A DNA stretch of 64,000 nt from Nymphaea colorata (Eukaryota > Streptophyta > Magnoliopsida > Nymphaeales > Nymphaeaceae). The notes beneath the pieces are model-generated. The model saw nothing but the letters and a program-made list of their open reading frames with translations. It made no database searches and was not told the origin of the DNA. Numbering within the stretch: the stretch's first letter is position 1; each line of letters begins with the position of its first letter. The translations under genes were made by a program, and so were the position numbers. The stretch covers positions 21,887,354 through 21,951,353 of the forward strand of contig NC_045142.1 of the NCBI RefSeq assembly GCF_008831285.2. The letters are read 5' to 3'. Positions 1 to 12,800 of the stretch are shown here, piece by piece.

Positions 1-7
1 TTTTCAG

Positions 8-3000
8 ATGAGTTCAGGTGATCCAAATGGAACAGTTTCAGGCATTGGAGGGCCCTCAGTAGCAGGAAATACAAGTTTGCTTGGGTGAGAAAACTGGGTC
101 TTTAACTCTTCAAAAATTTTCTGCAACATGACAATCTGCAGGTTATGTCACTGATAATGCACCCTCCTAGTAACTGTGCTTCGCTTGACCCCATCTGTAA
201 TTTTATGTCTTCTTGAGGCAAAAACATGGTAAAAATGTCTGTGATTCTTCTTTTTGGACCAAGTGCATTTCTGACTTGGTGGATAGTTAATTGGGTGCCC
301 TTTGAATGTTGCTTTAGTTCTTCATTATAAGTTTTGCATTGTCTGGCATTGGGAAATAAATTTGCGGACTTTCTTTTTCACTTCTAATCTGTTAGGTCAT
401 TTTGAACCCCAATGTAACAAAGCAAGAACTTCAAAATTTAATTGGCATCTGATATATAAGTGTGCTTTCACAGTAAACCTGTTCTGATCTAGATTGTTTG
501 GCAAATCATGTTTCTAACTCATAATGGCCATAAATCTGTCGGTTTCATTTTGGATCTTAATTTGTTCATGCTAAATCCATTTGCGTTCCTATCATATCTT
601 TGTCTTTGATTTTGCTAGGAGCATCCCTTTCATCTGTCCTTAAGTTCTGATGTGTCTAAAATTCCAGACTATTTTTAGATTAACTGCAGATGTGAGTAAT
701 AAACTAACATTCGACCAAAAGCCTAGTATAGAACATTGTGGTGTTCCCATCCCGCTTTTCTCTAGCTATGTGTTTGTTGAGGAAACATATCTCATATCGC
801 CCACTAAATGGAGGATTTTCTACCAACCAACTTGGAGATACTACTTAAATGGTGCTGGAGCTGGATATCAGAGTGACTTTTCTTCCATTCATATGCTCAG
901 GGAAAAATGGGAGTGACTTGCCTTTTTTATTGCATCTCTTAGTTTCTATTTCCCAAGAATGCGCCATATTTCTTGTCAAGTGCACAAGATACGTAAGAAG
1001 CTTAACCATCTGATGTCTTCATTGTGCAGGTGGGCCATGAGTTCCCTGACACAGAAGGGAAAGGCTGAGCATGCACCTGTTATTTCTTCCAATTCAGATA
1101 AACCTATTGTTTCTGCAGCCTCAAGCACAAGCTTAGGTATTTTCTGCTTGATGCATGAATCAATTTTAAGCCCAACCTACGCCTCAAGTCTATTTTTTTG
1201 GAATATTTCATATGCTTTACTGTGGGACTTTTCAAACTATTGTTTCTGAATTAATTTCTGGATTTGCTTCCTTCAGTCACTTTGTCTATAGGTGTGGTTA
1301 CTCTTCCCCTATATTATATCATCCTAATAGCAGCACAGTCAGTTTTCAGGTTTCTAACAGCGACATTTTTCTTGGGTATTTCTTGGCAAAGTTGTTTTTC
1401 TCGGGTAAATCTCGGAAACATGAAAAAATCTAAGAATTAGGTAAAGATAAAATAAATGAGAGAAGGGAAAAGGTGAGCATGCACCTGTTATTTCTTCCAA
1501 TTCCAATAAACCTATTGTTTCTGCAGCCTCAAGCACAAGCTTTAGGTATTTTAGATGAGAGAAGGGAAAAGCTGAGCATGCACCTCTTATTTGATGATGA
1601 TAAAAATGATGATGAATAACTTCATTTAAGTTTGGATTGAATGCTTAATGTAAGCAACGAGAAAACAAAAAGGAGAAGAGAATGGTAAAACACGATAAAT
1701 TTATTTTTTCAGTTTTTATGAAAACACATTTTTCTTGTTTTTTTCATTTTTCTCATTTTTCTCGTTAATATCATTATATTTTCAAAACTATTGCGGTTTC
1801 TATGACAATATAAATATTAAATAGGACATTTAGTCTCTTATCTCTCATCAATTTTTTGCATGTATGTGGTGATTATCTTAGATTTTCTACAGAGACCGGT
1901 ACAACTAAATGCAATCCATAAATAATTTTTGTTGGTTGACTGTTGACCAACTCAGCTATATCATTTCTTGTTTTATATCTAAAGCGACATGAAAGTTTTC
2001 ACTGCTGTCACTTTTACCATTTGATAGCTATGCATTGTGATTAATCATATCTTTTGACGTGCTTAGAATGACTCCAGTTACGAATCATGGAGTAAGTCCT
2101 TTACCTATAGTTGACATTTTTTTCTTTTGGGGAGCATGGCATGATATATTTTACATTTAAAAGTTTTCCTGTTAAGACTTAGACAATTTTCAGTTGGAAC
2201 TGCTGCATCAGCTTTTCTACAACAGGGAAGAATCATTTTTAATGAGGTCTTACTAATTTGTCGGCCTCTTGCCCTTCCTCCATGATGAAGGAACCCTTTT
2301 AGTTCCTCTCCTTTCCATTGAGTGGGGATTCTCTCTGATTGAGCTGTTCAACCTTTTCCTGGTTTCAGCTACTTTTTCAGAATATTTTTTTAATACTGAA
2401 TATTTAAATGCTTTGACCCTATGGCAATATTGATCTTGGTTGCCTTAAGTGGCACTTTGAGTGTGTCAAATATTGATCTTAGTTGCAAAATTGGTGGATG
2501 CTTATTGTGGTTTTAAACCTTGGGATATTTAGCTAAATGCGGTGCTTCTTTCATGCAGCAAGTGATGCATCAGATTCTATGCCAAGAAATGTGAGCTATA
2601 ATAGTGACATGGCTGATCAGGCTGCACCTTCATCTCCTACCTCCACTGATGGTTGGGGAGAACTAGAAAATGGGACCGTTGAGCATGAAAGTGATAAAGA
2701 TGGATGGGATGATATTGAACCAGTTGATCAAAAGCCGCCTCCAGCACTTGCAAATATATATGCTGCCCAAAAAAGACCTGTGGTGCCTCCTAAACAGCAA
2801 GGTTAGTATATCTTCCATTATTGCTTCCAACATGTTTAAACTCTGATCCCATGGAAGAATAAGATCAGAATTTTGATGTTCTTTATATTTTGGTTGATTT
2901 GCAACATTAGACTTATCATTTGAATGTGTAGGTGAATGCACATTGTTTTCTTTAATAATTTGGGTTGGTTTGAGTTCCTACAAAGGCGGCTATAAGGATT

Positions 3001-4668
3001 TAAAACAGCAGGTGTAGTTGAATCTTAGTGTCAAAAAAGAAAGAGAGAGAGGGAGGGATCCACTGTAGCCCTTAATTATTTCAGCAAGGTTCTAACTTCT
3101 AAGAATCAAATGTTTTTTTTTTTTTGTAAATCAGTTTTATGTTTTAATTGTTCAAAAAATGCGCTAAATGTTATATTACAAAAGAATTTTAGGGGTCTGT
3201 GTTTTATGAAGATTTCAAGGGCATGTTTTTCTAGACGGTTTTTAACAGTTTTTGTTTCTTAAAAATTTGTTGCCCAAGGGGTTACATCTGTCCTGCAGAA
3301 GACCATGTTGGTTGCATGGGAATGCCTAGCCATATGAAACCAACATATGGCTATTGAATACATTTTGGACATTGATTGGGAAAGGCCTTTGTTAAACTTA
3401 AGAAACCATGTAAATGAGTATTATATCATTGTGACAATATATCACCTTCTGGCTTAGCATAAAATTAGCATTACTTCGCTATTTTGGCTGTATATGCACG
3501 TGTGCCAACACAGAGAAGTGCAGTGCTCATGATCAGTTAGGCCTTTGCTGCTATGATGAAACCTGAAGGGAAGTGCAAGTTGTATTGGGAGCACAATCAA
3601 AGTTCAACCCTTGTATAACCTGTCAGACGTTTCCATAACTGATGAATAGTGTAACTGGATTCTGGTGAGGGTGCCACAATCCTCGTTTTTACATGTTTTG
3701 AAGGAAAGTATGAGTTGTAGTGGGAGCAAGATCAATGTAAAATTTAATTTAACCTGTTATATATCCTGCTGGGCTTCTTCTTAGCTAATAAAGAATGCAA
3801 TTGAATTATGGTTTCAACTTTTACATGCTTGAAGCACCATTATTGGCTTCTCCTTTTGGTGTAGTTTCAAATTTCTAATCGAATAGCTCTGGTACCAATT
3901 CAGAATCTTAGCATGTTCCTTTACTGTTTCTGGATTTAAACTGGAAAACATGGTTGTCCGACTTGTTAAGACATTTTTCATTTGGTAGTCGTTCAGTCCA
4001 TTTGCTTGGTCAACCAGCCTATAAAGTAAAAAGGTGCAGTAAAAATGTTATTATTCATCCCATTGAAGGGTCACTCCTGCTCCTTGAAACAGTGGGAACA
4101 TTTTTTGCCATTTCATAATGAGATTCATGATTTTGAAATGATGAATATTGTTGATGTGTGATTGCTTATTCTGCATGATCTTTTGATGTGTTAATGAGTT
4201 TGGTTTTTCTAAGGGCATGGTACTACTCTTCACTTTCGGTTGATGCAATAAGCAGGCAAGACATTAGGAAATCATCTTCTAATCATGCTATTCTACTTTA
4301 TTGCAGTCACAGGTAGCAGACTGGGAAGCTCTGTTACAGCAGCAGCCAAAGAAGAGGATGATCTATGGGGTGCGGTAGCAGCTCCTGCACCAAAAACTAC
4401 CGCTAAACCCATCCAACCGAAGACAGTGACCAGTGACGATGATGATCCATGGGGTGCCATAGCTGCTGTACCTCCCAAAACAACTGCCAAGCCACTGCAG
4501 TCGAAATCAACTGCAAGCAGTGATGATGATCCATGGGCTGCTATAGCTGCTCCTGCCCCTACTACACGTGCAAAGCCGCTCTCGGCTGCTCGTGGGCGAG
4601 GCAGCCGTGCTGCTCCCATGAAGTTGGGTGTACAGCGAATAAATCGGAGTTCATCATCAGATACATAG
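8..4668 (+). CDS. SCYL1: SCY1-like (SCYL) pseudokinase, 3' part of gene
   Basis: These are the last four coding exons of a gene that begins left of the window: 8-84, 1030-1136, 2559-2801 and 4307-4668, all with GT/AG borders and compatible phases; the stop is TAG at 4666. The kinase-like and HEAT-repeat regions lie outside, so only the C-terminal tail is visible. It reads LGWAMSSLTQKGKAEHAP, then GWGELENG, DGWDDIEP and PPALANIYAAQKRP, and ends with three copies of a DDxWxAxAAP..TxAKP module before RINRSSSSDT. This tail matches plant SCY1-like proteins of the Arabidopsis At2g40730 type as I remember them. SCYL proteins are catalytically degenerate kinases that work in Golgi/COPI or clathrin traffic and in tRNA export. 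An AATAAA at 4765-4770 could be the polyadenylation signal. The family is confident; the exact paralogue is less so. Confidence 0.88.
1461..1592 (+). repeat. Duplicated SCYL exon fragments inside the next intron
   Basis: Positions 1461-1551 repeat about 90 bp of the exon at 1030-1136, including its donor side (exon TTAG/GTATTTT; copy TTTAGGTATTTT). A shorter third copy (GAAGGGAAAAGCTGAGCATG...) lies at about 1558-1592. Copy 2 has small indels relative to the exon, and its upstream side lacks the pyrimidine-rich acceptor, so it is probably not spliced in. The unit spacing between copies 2 and 3 is about 98 bp. Confidence 0.85.
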
Positions 4669-4799
4669 TTTATCTTTTGGTAAATGGAAAAGAAAAAAGT
4701 AGAAAAAAAGGGTCATGTATGCTATTTGGTTGTGCAATATTCTTTTTCCATGTACGATTCGTTTAATAAATTTTGTAAATTAGATACTGGATGGTGATA

Positions 4800-7700
4800 A
4801 TAGCCATATTCATATTGGTTGTGTATTGAGAAAGATCATATAGCAATCATGTAATTTCGTTTTTCTACTTTTGGTTGTTTGAGTTCCTCTTGCACTTCTT
4901 TGCTTGTTTTTTGGTAATGTTGAATGTTGACTATGGTTAGTAGGCGATTTACAGGATAAAGATCAGGCACGCAATGTCCTCATAATAAATTAGTTTCTTT
5001 TTTATGAGTAATAGCAAAAAGAGACTTATTTTAATATTTTGCTATGCAAATCCATTACTTAGATGACATTAAGGGAACATTTGAATACATGGAATTAAAA
5101 AACCAGACATAAAATGCCCGGTATTTGGTACCAGACATATCATGGTAAATTTATCACGTTAAATTCTTTCAAACGGGTCCTTATTGTGGTAGTTTTGTTC
5201 CACTTTTCATGTGTCCCAATATGTTTGATGTCTTAGAATTTTCGTGCGGGTACTTTAGTTTCATGTAGGGGTGAACAACGCTCGAGCTCGACTTGTCAGA
5301 GCTAGGCTCGTGAATGAGTTCGAGTTGAATCATTTGCTAGGTACGTTATGATGAATGTCAATTCTATTCAAAAGAGTTTGTTGAACCTTAATCGAGTCGA
5401 GGTTGAGCTCAAAACGTAAGGAAGAATATCAATTTTATTCAAATGAATTTGTTGAGCAGATTTACATGTGGATCCGTTTGTCAAATGGCTTTAGAGGGTC
5501 CAGAATTTTTTAGTTCTAGGGTTCTAAGTCATGGGATCTGTTATCCCGTTACCGCTTTACAGTGATGCCGTTTTAGATAGGAAAGGTATTTGTGGAGAGA
5601 GAGCCCTTGCTAGGATCAAGTTATTTTTCTTTTGTGCAGATGGTTTCATCCTGTTCAGCAGGCTTGAAGCTCTTCATTTGGAATGCTTGAAATTGGTTCA
5701 AGCGGAGTTTGACAAGCACAGGGAGTGGAGGTGTCTATGGACAAATCGGCGAGAATTCCAATTGACACAAATGAAACCATTAAACGTAAAGTTTGCCAAA
5801 GAAAAAAAAAAAGAAAACGGGGGCAGATCACCTGAATTCTTTAATGAGTTTTAAAGAATTTGTTTCTTTGTTTGGGTGACACATCCAAAACCTGGTTTTT
5901 AATTACGTAAAAGGGAGTAAATTTTTCATTCTCTTTTATAAAGCAGGGTTTTATCCAAGTGTTTTTTTCAAACCCAATTTTGATGGCACCCAAACATTCC
6001 AAATGTTTGGTTTTGGAGGCAAAACTATGTTTTGACTCCAAAACCTGGTTTTGCAGTGTCCCAAACACCCCCAACAAAAGCTAAAGGTTGTCCGAAACTA
6101 AGTTCACGGCTCAAGATATCTGAAGTTCTTCTAGAAATATTATGTATATGTCATTTGTTTAACACAAAACAAGTGATGGAATGTGTCAATGAAATAAGAA
6201 AAGAATACCTGGTGAAACAAATATCAGTCAAATGCAAGGCGCAAAAATTTATCAGTAAAAAATCCGAATTATTTCAAAAGAAAGGTAGCCAAGTCACGAG
6301 TTACTACAAAACAATGGTCTATCTACTTGATTTAGAAAGGTGCTCTTAACCATACTTGCACAAGCAGGTAAAATGAAAATAATTTTTGAGAAGGCATTTA
6401 GTTGATATTTAATATCACGAATCTCTGTAGGCAAATTGACCCTAAAAAAATGAATACCCATTAGTGATTTCTGGATAACAAGCCAAGCAAACGGATCCAA
6501 TAAAATCAACAAATCTTCCTTGTCAAGCAATTAAGGTCCCTTCACTTCCAAGCGATGATCAATCTAAAATCCGCTAACTCGGTTAGTTGACAGCAGCAAT
6601 GTCGAGGATTGGACTTTACTTTAATATTAAATTGGCAGTTTTTCTGGGTTTTTTTTTTTTAAAAAAAAAAAAATTGTGCCGTTTGTCGTGATCCATATCT
6701 TTTATGACTTGGGAGGGGCATAACCTTCCTCCTCTAACTTCTGGGCAACTTTTTTTTTTTTTTTTGGGAAATGTTGTGATCATTAGGTCTTTGCGTGATG
6801 CAACCTAAGCTACTCACACATGATTTTGGAAAATGTTTTGAAAACCAAGGTTGAAACAGATTTTTGAAGATAAATTTTGAATTGAAAAGTCTTAGAACTT
6901 GGGGAAATGTGAATGAAGTGTATCCTGCAAGATATTAAGAGAGGTAGGTCTTCTTTGGGCCCTCACTATGATAAATGGTGTAAATAGGGCCTAGTTGCCT
7001 TACATTTTTGTGAAGATATATGCTAGCATTTGGTCAACCATGGATGCTAAAGTGAAAAAAAAAAAGTCTGCATATGCATGAAATGAGCAGAAGTATGCAT
7101 GCGAATTTTTTGAAGAAAAAACTGCAATTGTTCCCAGTTAGGAATAAGAGTAGGCGTCGGGCTGGGCTCGGGCCCTATTAAAAGGACATTGGGCTGACCC
7201 GACAACTTCTCAAGCCGACTCAAACCGACACCTGGGTGGACAATGGCTCATCTTCAATTTAACTGGGCAACCCCACCTTTTGATGGTTCAGTTGAGTAGC
7301 ATCCATGAGAATCTAAACGAGAACAGACCTTCTTATTAGATTACAAAGAACTTGTGATAAGCTTGGTCTGAGCTATAGTTGTAGAATTGAGCTAGAAATT
7401 GCCAAATATTTCTAAGGGAATGTGTCCCATCAAATTCAAGTAGACCGGGTAGAGATAAGATGAACAAAACCAGGAACTGTTGAGGGGAAAATAACAGTTT
7501 CTCTAGCTAAGATCAGCACAAAACTATCCTAATCGAGCTTAAATTTCTCCTAACTTGATTGATTCTTGATGCTTGTAACTTGATTGATTAATTCCATGCT
7601 TTAAAATTTTGCCAAAATAGAGAGAAAATGGCAAAATAACGGGCATTAAACTCTAATCTTCTCCTTTAAAAGGCCTTCAACCAATCTCCTGGCTACTCAA

Positions 7701-7890
7701 AATGCTTTGAAATTATTTTAAATTATTTCTAAAATTTAACTTTTTCTCATTATTATTACTTTTACTTGTGTTATGTGTTGTTCGTTTTGTAAATTAAGCA
7801 TCTTTGATGGGGTTGCTGCAACAAATAGAGTGGGGGTTTGGTAAGCGGTTAGTCTCTTTTTTAAATTCTCGAAACGTCAACCTTACACCA
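4800..7890. other. Intergenic region, no convincing gene
   Basis: AT-rich DNA downstream of SCYL. The open frame at 5531-5854 has no family resemblance that I recognise. Positions about 5855-6078 look like a small foldback element: GTTTGGG..ACACT-like termini and a CAAAACCTGG motif appear in opposite orientation at its two ends. A T13/A14 tract lies at about 6650-6673. A CGGGCTGGGCTCGGGCC-rich patch at 7155-7260 resembles low-complexity dispersed repeats found elsewhere in the window, for example near 61.65 kb. Confidence 0.6.
5266..5470 (+). repeat. Dispersed TCGAG-rich repeat starting TAGGGGTGAACAA
   Basis: The stretch starts TAGGGGTGAACAACGCTCGA and continues with degenerate GAGCTCGA / GAGTTCGAGTTGA units, ATTTGTTGAGC and similar motifs. 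The same organisation occurs in reverse orientation at 39540-39957, which ends TTATTCACCCCTA. It is a dispersed plant repeat family with a shared end, not a gene. Confidence 0.65.
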
Positions 7891-8459
7891 ATATGCAAGT
7901 TGAAATATAGCAGGGTGATTTGGTATCTGAATGGATGAGAGAAAGGATAAAAAACTTTGATACTTTAAGTAATAGAATGAAATACTTATCTTCCAGAGAC
8001 TCCATGGCGAGGCGGGCGAGCGTGAGGAGGATGAGAAGAGACTCCATGGGGGTCTTCCCTCAGCGGTGGGCTTCCAGAGATGGAGCAGGAGGTGGCGCCT
8101 GCACTGATTGGTGTTGCATGTATGGATGGGGAGCATCTACTGATTAGGGACTCAAGTTGCATTCGAGGTAGGTCTTCTCTTCCTTTTCCTTTACTGGTTA
8201 AAGATATGGATGATTTTGTGCCTCCTCTTCTGCTCTCCTTTGTAAATGGGTAATCTGAGGGGCAGATGAATGGAGGAGAAGTGGTCTCTGCAATTGGGAA
8301 TAGGAAATCTCCTGTAGGGAATGCTTGTGGTGAAGAGGGAAACACTTGCTAGGGTGAGGTAGTGGCTGATCCAGTGCCGTTTGGCAGTGTGGGCTGAAGA
8401 GGGCTTCCTTAACCTCCATCTTGGGCGGACCGTGTTGCAGGTCGTGGTCCTGACGGTGA

Positions 8460-9752
8460 AGAGAATCTGCCTCCTTAAAAGTTATTCTCGGCAAGGGTCG
8501 GCCAAGAATAATGGTGACTGAGGAAGACCTCCAAAGCATGACGAAACCCTTCCAATGGTCGGCAGTTTGTTGTTTCATGGGTTCAACCTCTAAAGTCAGT
8601 GGGAACATCTCTAAGCTTATTTCTGGCCTACTTATGCAATGGATGGGGAGAATATCTCTTTAAATTTCTCTTCTCAATAAAAGGGATTTTTTGATTCGAG
8701 TGACTAGCGAAGAACTTAACTTGGTATTGAAAAAAAGTGCTTGGAAAGTGGGCGGTAGGGTTCTGGTGGCTGCCAGATGGAGCCCTGGCCAACCACTTGA
8801 GATTAATCCTAGTACTACTACTCTTTTGTGGGAGAGGCTGCCAGGTCTTCCACCATATTTTTGAAATGGTCGAATCTTCAAAGCATTGGCAACGAGACTA
8901 TAAGGTGACTTCCTAGAGGCAGACACTCCTACGGTTCAAATGTCCTGCACTAATTTCGCTCGCATCATATTGGATCTCCCCATCCAATCTAAACTCCTGC
9001 TAGAGGTGGAGATTGACTTGGGAGGTGGCCATATCCTCGCGCAAGCAACCGTTTATGAAGGTCACTTCCGTTTTTGCCGTATGTGTGGTGTGAATTCTCA
9101 TCCACTAGAGACTTGCCCTAAAATTCTTAACTCAAAAGTGAAATACGGCTCTAGAACTCCAGAAGGTGGACACATGGTCACTAGTATTTCTCTCAACAGA
9201 AGAAAAGGGCCTTCAAGCGGGTCACGATTGGAGCACCTTACTGCAGCCAACAAGTTTTAAGTGTTTGGAAACAGAAAAGGATCATGGCTCTAATGACAAA
9301 ACCAAGGAGTGGCCAAAGAAGTTGCCTCAGAAGTTAGAGCAGGCAAAAACAAATCGCCTAATTCAGTGAAGGATCAAAACAACAGTCACATATCCACTGA
9401 GCACCTTCCCAATCCTTTTGCCTCCAAGCCTCCTAATGTGCAGGAGTTCCCTTATGACATCCCACCAGGGTTTTCCTTTTCTTCACCTAGTCAACCGGGG
9501 CAAGATGGAGTTGCCAGTTCTTCGAGTAAACTAGGCGCAATAGAGGGATCCTCGTCATGGGAATTCATATTAAGTCACGAGGCTAAGCATATAAGCAGGG
9601 GAAGGGAAGGTAGAGGGAGCAAAGGTTGGAACATCATAAAGGACTCGTCAAACTTTAATCTTCTTCTACATGAAGACCTTGAAGGAGTGGACAACAAACA
9701 TAAAAGAACTTGCTATGGCAACTTTTCACCAGATTTTCTCCTCAACCCCTAG
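8460..9752 (+). pseudogene. LINE ORF1 remnant (DUF4283 region + CCHC zinc knuckle)
   Basis: Reading across several frames gives GRPRIMVTEEDLQSMTKPFQ near 8500, RVLVAARWSPGQPLEIN near 8760 and LPGLPPYFWN near 8840, the layout of plant LINE ORF1 proteins. It is followed at about 9070-9120 by CRMCGVNSHPLETC, a CX2CX4HX4C zinc knuckle for nucleic-acid binding. Frameshifts separate the pieces, and a last open part runs to about 9752. The role in an intact element would be RNA binding and RNP assembly; here it is non-functional. Confidence 0.8.
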
Positions 9753-9839
9753 GTTCAGCCCATAGAGGGCCCTATGGGGGAGACCAAGGAGGGTGAACTG
9801 CCCATAACAGATTCTCTTCCATGAATTTTATGTCATAGA

Positions 9840-12800
9840 ATGTAAGATGGTTGGTTAGATGGGAGGCTAACCCAAAACTCTCATCTCTCCTGCAAGCTTT
9901 CTCCCATGGTTGGTGTTGCTTAATCAACACAATGCTCTCTCTTAGCAAGCTCCACCAATGGCAGCTTATTATGAAGAATTATGGTATGGTTTTCAATTCT
10001 CACTTGTCCTCTGGGGTTGCTCGTATTCTTTGTGCATGGGATCCGGCAAGGCTAAAAGCTCAAGTTGTGGTGATAAATCATTGTTGGATTTTCTTAAAAT
10101 GTTTTAGGAGAAGCCCTGAGAGATTTTCTATGTGGGAGGAATCTATCTTCTCACAAACTCATATGCTAGGCAGGTGGAATTTCAAAAACTTCGCTCTCTC
10201 CTTCAACATCTTCAGAAACCAACTTTGTTGATGAGTGATTTTAATTGCATGCTGGGCCCACAAAATAAAACTGACAATAGTCCCTCACTCTTTTCCTACA
10301 ACAATTGTGCCTTATTCCTAGCGATCAATAGCTTTAATCCTTTGGTAGATCCTAAAAGGATCTTCACTTGGACTAATAACTGTAGAAATGGAGAAACCAT
10401 TTTCTGCAGGTTGAATTGGTGTCTGTTGAACTCGGCATGACGTCAACAATGGTAAGGGAGAAATCAACTGAAAGTAGTGATTCGATCTTCTTCTGACCAT
10501 TCGCCTCTTGTCTTCTCATCATCATTCTCTGAAATCGGCCATACTCGCCCTAGACTTTTCAGGTTTTTTAGTAGCTGGGCTCGACTACCTGAGAGCCACA
10601 GGATAGTGGCTGAAGCTTGGTCTCGTCGTTATCTGGGCGCCCCCCTAATTAGGGTTATCTCGAAGCTTGAAAGAGTAAGGAAAGACTTATCTAGATGGTA
10701 CAAACACCAGGTTGGGGACGTGGCTCTTCGCATCAATGGCCTAAAGCAGTCGCTTGAGGACACCCAAATCAGATGTGAAGTGGGGGATAGTTCCATGGCT
10801 CCGGTGGAAATGTTGTTTAGGCAAGAGTTGTCGACTGCACTCTTAGAAGAAAAAAGTCAATGGAGACAAAAGGCTAGGATTAAATGGCTCCGAGAGGGGG
10901 ACAATAATACGGCCTTTTTCCAAAGAGTGGTGAAGGGGTGTCGTGACAAAAACCAAATCCTCAGAATGGAAGAAGGTGGTTTGGAGTTTAAGGACCAACA
11001 TATGATTCAGCAAATATGTTTCAATTATTTTTTTAATCTTCTTAGCACTACGGATAGCTCAAGTGAGATTCTTCCAAGTTTATGGAATGGAGAGGTCGTG
11101 TCAAAGATAGAAAACCAAAGTTTGTTTAAACTAGTCACTAGAGAGGAGGTGAAACAGGTGGTCTTCGAGTCTATCCAGACAGCGCTTCGGGACCAGATGG
11201 TTTCCCTGTCTCTTTCTTTAGATCTTATTGGATATAGTGGAGGACGATGTTTTTTAGGTCATGCATAGCTTTCTGAATTCAGTGAGGCTGGTCAAGAAGA
11301 TTAACAGGTCTATGGTAGCTCTTATTCCAAAACATGAGAGCGCAAAAATGGTCATCGAGTTTCAGCCGATTGCTCTATGCAATTTATTGTATAAATACAT
11401 GTGCAAATTGCTGGCCAATATAATGAAAACATATTCGCAAGGATTATTGGAAAGGAGCAGTGTGCTTTTATCCAAAACATATCTATTTATGAAAAGATTT
11501 ATTTTAGCTCTTGAAGTAGTTCACTCACTGCAACCCTCCAATAGGCCTTATTGCCACTTAAAACTTGATTTGTCTAAAGCATATGATTTGGTTAATTGGA
11601 AATTCCTGGAAAATGCTCTGCTCAAGGTTGGATTTTCAGAAGCATGGGTTACGCGCATCATGTCATGTGTCACCTCTACCTCCGCTTTAGTCTTGGTTAA
11701 TGGGGTTAAAAGTGAGTATTTTTATCTTGCTTGTGGGCTTCGCTAGGGAGATCCAATATCTCCTTATCTCTTCATTATCATTATGGAAATTTTCAGCAGG
11801 CCTATCTTTGGGAGGATGACAGACTGCTTGTTTAGGCCTCCCCTCATACCTCGTGTGGGTCGTGCTCCCCCATTTCTTGCCTTTGCGGATCATGTCATCC
11901 TTTTCAGCGACATTTCACATGCTTCAATAAAGCAAGTGCAAGAAACATTGCGGCTCCTAGGGACAAATGCAGGTCTGAAGGTTAACTCCCAAAAATCTAA
12001 TATTAATTTTTCTGATGCAGTGTCGGCTGAGGCGAAAGGCAAGATTTGTGCTACTCTTGGGTGGCCTTGTGATGCCCTCCCTACATCTTACCTTGGGCTA
12101 CCTTTGTTCGCTGGTAAACTTAAGGATGTCTGGTGCCAACCCCTCATCAACAAGGTCGAAAAACGTCTTTCTTTGTGGAAGTCGGTCACCCTCTCCTATG
12201 CTGGTTGATTATACCTCCTCAAACATATCCTTAGCAGCATTATTGGCTTCTGGACATTAGTCTTTGCTCTTCCTAAGAAGGCATCTGAGCTACTTGCCGC
12301 ATCTATGGCCAACTTTTTATGGGGAGGAGATGAGAACTCTAGAGCAAGGTGCTTTATTGCTTGGGACAAAGTTTGCAAACCTTACTCGGAGGGAGGCGTG
12401 AGATTACCACGTCTCGAAGGCGTGTCAGGTAAAATGGTCCATTTTCATTTGTTCTCATGAAGTGAATTGAGCCAAAATTTGCCACAAGAAATATGTTACT
12501 CCAAGGAGTTTATAGGTTATTAAGCTCAAATCAAAATAGTCTTGGTTTTATCAAGAACTGCATTATGTCCTAGTATCCTGTTAAAGGAAATGTTGTGTAA
12601 CAGATCGGCAAAGGTGAGATAAAATATTGGTATGGTAAATGGGGAGGTCATATTCTAGCTGATGCTCAAGAATCAAGAACAATGACCATCCATCAAATTT
12701 TAGAAGCTGATCTCTTTCTTGTTCCTGAATTCGGCGCAATTTTTCGTAGGCTTTACATGCCCAAACCTCAATTGGGAAGTGGTCTGGATGTACTTCATTA

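Noticed and set aside
5531-5854. 107-codon frame after the TCGAG repeat
   Set aside because: It starts in repeat-derived sequence, shows no conserved motif and ends in an A-rich run; not enough to call a gene.
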